Positions 15,057-19,610 of a DNA stretch of 19,610 nucleotides are shown one piece after another. The notes under the pieces are model-generated. The model worked only from the letters and a program-made list of their open reading frames with translations. It ran no database searches and was not told where the DNA came from. The DNA lies in contig CAJXRL010000016.1 in the NCBI GenBank assembly GCA_913059105.1, forward strand, positions 1 to 19,610, written 5' to 3'. The position numbers and the translations under genes are program-made. The stretch is from an uncultured Flavobacteriales bacterium. Its GTDB lineage: Bacteria; Bacteroidota; Bacteroidia; Flavobacteriales_E; Vicingaceae. Each line of letters starts with the position of its first letter. Within the stretch, counting starts at the first letter, position 1.

Positions 15057-16616
15057 TTGGAAGAGCAGGAAAATAAAAATATTGAAACTAGAAGACTGAC
15101 AAAAGAAGAACTTAAAGCAAGTTTGGAAGTGCTGAAAAGTTTAGTGTCTAATAGTGATGATTTAGTTCTATTGGATGAAAAAGAGCGTATTGAGTTGCTA
15201 AAGTCAGCAGGGATCTTATCTCGCCCAGATCGTACTGAACTAAAAAAGCGAAGAAAGGCCCTCAATAATCAACGAAAGCAAGAAATTCGGGCAAAGGATA
15301 GGACGGCAAGAGGCAAGACCGGAATTCGGGCTGCCAGAACTTCCGCGGTTTTTTCCGCTCCGGATCAATTGCTATTACCTCAAGGAGAAGACCGAATGAA
15401 TGGCGAGCGTATTTCTTCAGCAAGAAATTGCTACGTATGTAAGAAAGAGTTCACATTACTTCATCCATTTTACGATACCATGTGTCATTCCTGTGGCGAT
15501 TTGAACTATGCAAAGCGCTTTCAAACGGCTGACCTAAAAGGCCAAGTTGCGCTAATGACTGGTTCTCGTTTGAAAATTGGCTATCATGTTTCGTTAATGA
15601 TGCTTCGTGCCGGAGCAACGGTGATTGCCACAACTCGTTTTCCAGCAGATTCTGCTATTCGTTTTGCAAAAGAAAAGGATTACATGAAATGGTGTGACCG
15701 ATTACACATTCATGGCCTTGATTTGCGTCACACACCAAGTGTTGAATTGTTTTGCTCTTACATCGAAGAAACCTACGATCGGTTGGATATTTTAATCAAC
15801 AATGCAGCCCAAACTGTTAGAAGACCTCCAGGGTTTTACTCTCATATGATGGAATTAGAAGAAGCCTCAATTGATAGCCATGCGGCAGAAGTTCAATATT
15901 TATTGCGTAGTCATGAGAATTGCATAGCAAGAATTGAAGGGTCTACAAATATTGCAAAAGATACTGCAGCATTGGCTGTAAGTTGGAACGCAAAAGGACC
16001 AGGAATTGGGTTAAGAGCATCTGCAGCTTTATCGCAAATTCCATATAGTTACGATGGTGCTGTTCAAGACAAGGAGGTATTTCCGGAAGGGAAATTAGAT
16101 GTGGATTTACAGCAAGTTGATTTAAGAACAACAAACTCTTGGCGCTTAAAATTAGGCCAAGTACCTACTCCAGAGTTATTAGAAGTTCAATTGGTGAATT
16201 CTATAGCTCCTTTTGTTTTATGTAATAGACTTTCCTCTATGATGAAAAGAGATGATACTGGACAAAAGCACATTGTGAATGTTACAGCAATGGAGGGGAA
16301 ATTTTACCGTTTCAAGAAAGAACCAAGGCACCCACATACCAACATGGCAAAAGCCGCATTGAACATGCTTACGCATACTTCGGCAGGAGAATTAGCCAAC
16401 TATGGCATTTACATGAATGCTGTGGACACCGGTTGGGTGACAGACGAAGATCCTGCCCAAATAGCCAAATACAAGGAAGACGTTCATGATTTTCAGCCAC
16501 CACTAGATATAGTTGATGGAGCAGCTAGAGTGATGGATCCAATTTTTGATGGAATTAATCGAGGAGAACATTGGTGTGGAAAATTTTTGAAGGATTATTT
16601 CCCAATAGATTGGTGA
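15057..16616 (+). CDS. Atypical zinc-finger short-chain dehydrogenase/reductase (SDR)
   Basis: This 519-residue protein has a charged helical N-terminus (1-100), a four-cysteine zinc-binding knuckle CYVC...CHSC (Cys125, 128, 143, 146) and then an SDR domain from about 160. The nucleotide loop is TGSRLKIGY (168-176), a variant of TGxxxGxG with Lys at the middle Gly. LDILINNAAQT (243-253) is the NNAG equivalent. The catalytic region VNVTAMEG...HTNMAKAALN has Thr428 at the usual Tyr position of YxxxK, with Lys432 kept, and Ala411 where the Ser is expected. I recall similar zinc-knuckle SDRs in eukaryotes and bacteria, without a firm function. The start is TTG at 15057: an in-frame stop lies at 15036, and the first internal in-frame ATG is at residue 114, past most of the N-terminal domain. 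Confidence 0.82.
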   Translation: MEEQENKNIETRRLTKEELKASLEVLKSLVSNSDDLVLLDEKERIELLKSAGILSRPDRTELKKRRKALNNQRKQEIRAKDRTARGKTGIRAARTSAVFSAPDQLLLPQGEDRMNGERISSARNCYVCKKEFTLLHPFYDTMCHSCGDLNYAKRFQTADLKGQVALMTGSRLKIGYHVSLMMLRAGATVIATTRFPADSAIRFAKEKDYMKWCDRLHIHGLDLRHTPSVELFCSYIEETYDRLDILINNAAQTVRRPPGFYSHMMELEEASIDSHAAEVQYLLRSHENCIARIEGSTNIAKDTAALAVSWNAKGPGIGLRASAALSQIPYSYDGAVQDKEVFPEGKLDVDLQQVDLRTTNSWRLKLGQVPTPELLEVQLVNSIAPFVLCNRLSSMMKRDDTGQKHIVNVTAMEGKFYRFKKEPRHPHTNMAKAALNMLTHTSAGELANYGIYMNAVDTGWVTDEDPAQIAKYKEDVHDFQPPLDIVDGAARVMDPIFDGINRGEHWCGKFLKDYFPIDW

Positions 16617-16622
16617 TCGAAG

Positions 16623-17222
16623 TTAACTCAATAAATAATCTGCGGAATAAAAACACCATAAATAAGCTCCAAATAACCCACCAATTATCCCTGATGGAAT
16701 AATTAGTTTTCTTTTTTCCTTGGGAATACAATAAAGGATAATTACGAGAAAAAGAAGCCCAATTATAGCAAATAATAGCAGGGCTAATTGAGACTCACCA
16801 AAAGTACCCCAGTGATTAAATTCTGAACAGGTATAAAACTGGAATAGAGTATAAAATCCGTTGTAAGCTAGGTCTTTGAAAAACAGAAAAGCTGGAACTA
16901 GAAGCAAGTCAATTTTAGATTTTTTATAAAGAAGTAAAAAGAGAATGCTAATTGAATAAAGGTAAAACTTCTCAATCAAGTCCTTATACCTTCGATTTTT
17001 ATGATCTGCTTCTTGTGTGATATTAATCTTTTCTAAAGTATCAGTTTCGGAATTGATTACTTCTGCATAAACTGGGTGAAAGAAAATGTAGTACCTAAGA
17101 ATAGAGCTGTAATTGCTTTCATAGCCAAATTGCTGTGCAATTTTTTCTTGCGCTTTTTCGTTCAAGAAAGCACCAATATTCAAGAAAATTGAAAAAGCGA
17201 TAATTAGTTTTATGTATTTCAT
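16623..17222 (-). CDS. Multi-pass membrane protein of unknown function
   Basis: This 199-residue protein is not recognised. An N-terminal hydrophobic segment (about 4-19) could be a signal peptide or anchor. A polar region of about 20-85 follows, then roughly four hydrophobic helices: LYSISILFLLLY, IDLLLVPAFLFF, ALLLFAIIGLLFLVIILY and IIGGLFGAYLWCFY. It is the last gene of the minus-strand run, 8 bp after the metallophosphoesterase gene, so it is very likely co-expressed with it. It converges with the SDR gene, 6 bp apart. Confidence 0.7.
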   Translation of the reverse strand: MKYIKLIIAFSIFLNIGAFLNEKAQEKIAQQFGYESNYSSILRYYIFFHPVYAEVINSETDTLEKINITQEADHKNRRYKDLIEKFYLYSISILFLLLYKKSKIDLLLVPAFLFFKDLAYNGFYTLFQFYTCSEFNHWGTFGESQLALLLFAIIGLLFLVIILYCIPKEKRKLIIPSGIIGGLFGAYLWCFYSADYLLS

Positions 17223-17230
17223 TTTATAAT

Positions 17231-18118
17231 TTAATAATGCGCTAGCATCTGAGGGCCTTCCAATAACTTTCGAACCACCCTCAGAGCTCCACTTTCATCT
17301 GTTTGAATGTGCCATTTTATCAAACTAATTTGTCCTTTTTCAACTTCAAGCCCTGTAATGCTTCTAGGGTGCACACAGCTACCATCGTTGAAAAGGGGAG
17401 TCTCATGCGGCTCAGGAAAACGAGGTCGATGCGTATGACCAATAATGGTAATTAGTCGATTATTGTCAGTAATCCATTGCTTGAATCGTTTCTCTACTTT
17501 AATAAGTTCTCGGTAGTTTTTTGCAGGACTTGTAGGATCAGATATGCCAAATATTTGCAAAGGGCGCCAAACTGCTCGAACCATGAAACGGTTAAATTTC
17601 CAGCCTCTGTAATTCATCCAATCTGCTTGATGCCCATGTAGCATAAACAGTTCTTGTTTGCTTTCTTCATGCTCAAAAACCAATGCTTCGGTAAATTCAA
17701 TACCTGGGAACAAGGATTTATCTTTTCCGGTAATCTTATCAAAATGCTTGAATAAGTACTTTTCTACGTACTTCTCTTTCTGAAAGACCATGTCATGATT
17801 ACCGAGAACTCTATACAAGCGATTTTGCTCATAAAATTTTCGCATTAACTCAAACACATTCTGATGTGCCTCAAAAATGGAACGGAATGTAATGTTCTCC
17901 CACAGTTCATCTCCATCGCCTAATTCGCAATACGTATAATCTTCTTTGAAATAGTGAGATAATGCGTGATAATAAATGTTCCTATTATTCGCAAAATCAT
18001 CTGCAAAGCTATTATCTCCCCGATGACAGTCGCTAAAAACTATAAATTTTGAATCGTCATTGAATGAAATTCTACGTGCAGTTTTATAAGCTTTTGTGAT
18101 TCGTTTATGGGAAGACAT
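17231..18118 (-). CDS. Calcineurin-like metallophosphoesterase
   Basis: This 295-residue cytoplasmic enzyme has all the dinuclear-metal motifs of the family in order: FSDCHRGD (Asp30, His32), LGDGDELWE (67-75), LGNHDM (105-110), MLHGHQADW (159-167) and IIGHTHRPRF (225-234), followed by NDGSCVHPRSITGLEV. The GDGDELWE and HGHQAD forms resemble LpxH-like UDP-2,3-diacylglucosamine hydrolases, but the flanks do not let me assign a substrate. It is preceded by mepB (5-bp gap) and followed by the membrane protein gene (8-bp gap), so it is in the middle of a compact operon. Confidence 0.87.
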   Translation of the reverse strand: MSSHKRITKAYKTARRISFNDDSKFIVFSDCHRGDNSFADDFANNRNIYYHALSHYFKEDYTYCELGDGDELWENITFRSIFEAHQNVFELMRKFYEQNRLYRVLGNHDMVFQKEKYVEKYLFKHFDKITGKDKSLFPGIEFTEALVFEHEESKQELFMLHGHQADWMNYRGWKFNRFMVRAVWRPLQIFGISDPTSPAKNYRELIKVEKRFKQWITDNNRLITIIGHTHRPRFPEPHETPLFNDGSCVHPRSITGLEVEKGQISLIKWHIQTDESGALRVVRKLLEGPQMLAHY

Positions 18119-18123
18119 GCAGA

Positions 18124-18507
18124 CTATAATTTTAAATAAAGCAAGTTAGCTTTTTTTAAATCAATCTCAGAATCCATATAATGGAAGTAATTCAATTGCC
18201 ATGCTTGAGTTTTAATGGCTTGTTTGTTCTCTGCTTTATCCCAAGGCGGATAAACTCTAAATCCTCGTTTGCCTTCTTTTTCTTTTGTACTAACAATTCC
18301 TTTTTTGGCTAATTCAGATTTTGGGAATACAAACTGCCCAACTCTATTGTTGCTTTGGCACTTGATAATATAGAATTCAAAATTATCGGTCAGCTCATGG
18401 GGCTGGGTAATTCCCAATTCGTTTCTTCGCCAAACACTCACAAATTGGCCAATCTTTTTAGGAGTTATTTTTGCTTCCCGAAAAATTATTCCAACTTCAT
18501 TCACCAT
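18124..18507 (-). CDS. MepB family protein (short form)
   Basis: This 127-residue cytoplasmic protein shows the MepB pattern: FREAKITPKKIGQFVSVWRR near the N-terminus, FEFYIIKCQSNNRVGQFVFP in the middle, then KRGFRVYPPWDKAENKQA and TQAWQLNYFHYM. MepB was named from the staphylococcal mepRAB locus; its biochemical role is not established. The usual family N-terminus before the AKITPKK motif appears to be missing here: only about ten residues precede it. The start lies within the 3' end of the flavoprotein gene (11-bp overlap), so no upstream extension in this frame is apparent. It may be a naturally short variant or N-terminally truncated. Confidence 0.78.
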   Translation of the reverse strand: MVNEVGIIFREAKITPKKIGQFVSVWRRNELGITQPHELTDNFEFYIIKCQSNNRVGQFVFPKSELAKKGIVSTKEKEGKRGFRVYPPWDKAENKQAIKTQAWQLNYFHYMDSEIDLKKANLLYLKL

Positions 18508-19582
18508 TTAAATGTTCTGCTAAATAATAACCCATCGAAAAGCAGGCTTGTAGTAAATACCCACCTGTCGGAGCATCCCAGTCAAGCATTTCTCCGATGC
18601 AAAAAGAGTTTGGTTTTTTAGTTAATTCGAAGCTGGAGTTAATTTCTTTTAGGTCAATTCCTCCAACGGTAGAAATTGCTTCGTCAAGAGAAGCTATACC
18701 ATCAATTTGAACAGGGAATTTTTTAATTCTTTGTGATAAGATTTCCTTATCGAGAAATTCTTCTTTTGTTAAATAACTTCTAATTAAACCAACTTGTAAA
18801 GCGCTTAAATTGAGTTCGTTTTTTAGGCATTCGGTACTGTTTTTGGCTTTGGTGTTGTTTAGTTTTTCTACCAATACTTCTGCCGAGAAAGTAGGTTTGA
18901 AGTCGATAGTAATCTGTGCCTTGCCTTTTGAAAGCTGTTCACGAATTTCAGGACTTAAGGCGTAAATAGCATTGCCTTCCAATCCAAAATTGGTAAGAAC
19001 GACTTCTCCTTTTTGCGTTTTAGTATCGCAAGTAATACTAATGTTTTTCAGTGGCTTCCCAACAAATTTATTCAATACTGCGTCTTTCCATTTTACTTTA
19101 AACGCACAATTACTTGCCTCAAATGCATTGGTTTGAATACCCTTTTTTTTAAATTCATTCAACCAGGAACCATCCGATCCAGTTACCTTCCAACTTCCAC
19201 CACCTAAGGCAAAAATGCAAAGGTCAGGAGTTGCCACAGTTCCGTCACTAAAAATCAATTCCTCTTTTTTATTCCAACCTTTCCAGGTCTTCTCGAAGTG
19301 GAACTTGACGTCATTAAATACAAGAATTTTCTCAATTGTCCTGAGTACTTCAATAGGTTTAAGGCCTTTTTCAGGGTAAACTCTATTACTGCTTCCTACA
19401 AAAGTAGTAATGCCAATGCTAGCCAGCCAAATTCTGAAATCATCTTTGGTAAATGAAGTTAATGCAGGTTTCAAGAACGATTCAGGAGAATATCGTGAAA
19501 TCATTTTGCTCATTGGTTCTCCGTGAGTCAAATTGAAACCACCTTTGCCAGCCACTAAAAACTTACGGCCTAAGGTTTTGTT
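18497..19582 (-). CDS. HI0933/PP_4765-like FAD-dependent flavoprotein, 5' end missing
   Basis: The visible part is about 361 residues of a flavoprotein oxidoreductase. It begins NKTLGRKFLVAGKGGFNLTH, where RKF...AGKGGxNLTH is the diagnostic early motif, continues with SRYSPESFLKPAL and SSNRVYPEKGLK, and ends with IGEMLDWDAPTGGYLLQACFSMG, a conserved C-terminal FAD-contact motif of this family. The N-terminal dinucleotide loop (GxGxxG), probably some 30-45 residues, lies beyond the contig end. The open frame continues into the adapter from a GTG and would be annotated as starting MYKRQ; those five residues are artefact. Function within the family is unsettled. It is first in the minus-strand run with mepB. 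Confidence 0.88.
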   Translation of the reverse strand, partial: NKTLGRKFLVAGKGGFNLTHGEPMSKMISRYSPESFLKPALTSFTKDDFRIWLASIGITTFVGSSNRVYPEKGLKPIEVLRTIEKILVFNDVKFHFEKTWKGWNKKEELIFSDGTVATPDLCIFALGGGSWKVTGSDGSWLNEFKKKGIQTNAFEASNCAFKVKWKDAVLNKFVGKPLKNISITCDTKTQKGEVVLTNFGLEGNAIYALSPEIREQLSKGKAQITIDFKPTFSAEVLVEKLNNTKAKNSTECLKNELNLSALQVGLIRSYLTKEEFLDKEILSQRIKKFPVQIDGIASLDEAISTVGGIDLKEINSSFELTKKPNSFCIGEMLDWDAPTGGYLLQACFSMGYYLAEHLNGE

Positions 19583-19610
19583 CTGTCTCTTATACACATC
19601 TGACGCTGCC
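19583..19610. other. Nextera Read-1 adapter, reverse complement (artefact)
   Basis: CTGTCTCTTATACACATCT (19583-19601) is the complete 19-bp Tn5 mosaic end, and the following GACGCTGCC is the start of the reverse-complemented Nextera Read-1 adapter. It replaces the true 5' end of the flavoprotein gene. Confidence 0.98.

Overview
The window is an assembled contig from an AT-rich member of the Bacteroidota. The evidence is three secreted proteins with type IX secretion (T9SS) C-terminal sorting domains, a Bacteroidota-type DUF4924 protein, a LytS/LytTR-type two-component pair, and weak or absent Shine-Dalgarno sequences. I cannot place it below phylum. Both ends carry Nextera (Tn5 mosaic-end) adapter sequence (1-16 and 19583-19610), so the window is a whole contig with untrimmed ends. 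The last gene is cut off by the adapter.

Layout. (1) 224-6161 is a plus-strand block of three T9SS cargo genes: a 1233-residue beta-helix protein, then two tandem paralogues of 329 and 326 residues. Each paralogue is followed by a composite intergenic repeat, and a bidirectional terminator closes the block at about 6417-6446. (2) 6471-8895 holds a cupredoxin-type lipoprotein (minus), mtgA overlapping a DUF6973 protein (plus), and a small outer-membrane-type protein (minus). (3) 9103-10928 is a LytS-type histidine kinase overlapping its LytTR response regulator. (4) 10925-12423 has a DUF1853 protein (minus) and a DUF4924 protein (plus). (5) 12464-14971 (minus) reads methyltransferase, VanZ-like membrane protein, then an Ntn amidohydrolase fused to DUF2141. 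(6) 15057-16616 is an unusual zinc-finger SDR with a TTG start. (7) 16623-19582 (minus) is a tightly packed run: HI0933-like flavoprotein (partial), short MepB, metallophosphoesterase and a membrane protein.

Most informative region. The two paralogues have diverged over most of their length, but a 264-bp tract (4778-5041 versus 6024-6287) that covers the end of the sorting domain, the stop codon and the start of the intergenic repeat differs at one base. This looks like gene conversion or a recent exchange. Just upstream of the second paralogue, 5118-5180 still encodes the last 20 residues and the stop of a different T9SS sorting domain, joined to the next gene by the same TAAATG seen between the first two genes. 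I infer that the second paralogue once sat behind its own large T9SS gene, which was lost at the edge of the repeat element. Both paralogues also carry a GC-rich hairpin inside the signal-peptide codons. The rest looks like ordinary Bacteroidota chromosome; I see no phage, CRISPR, transposase or RNA genes.
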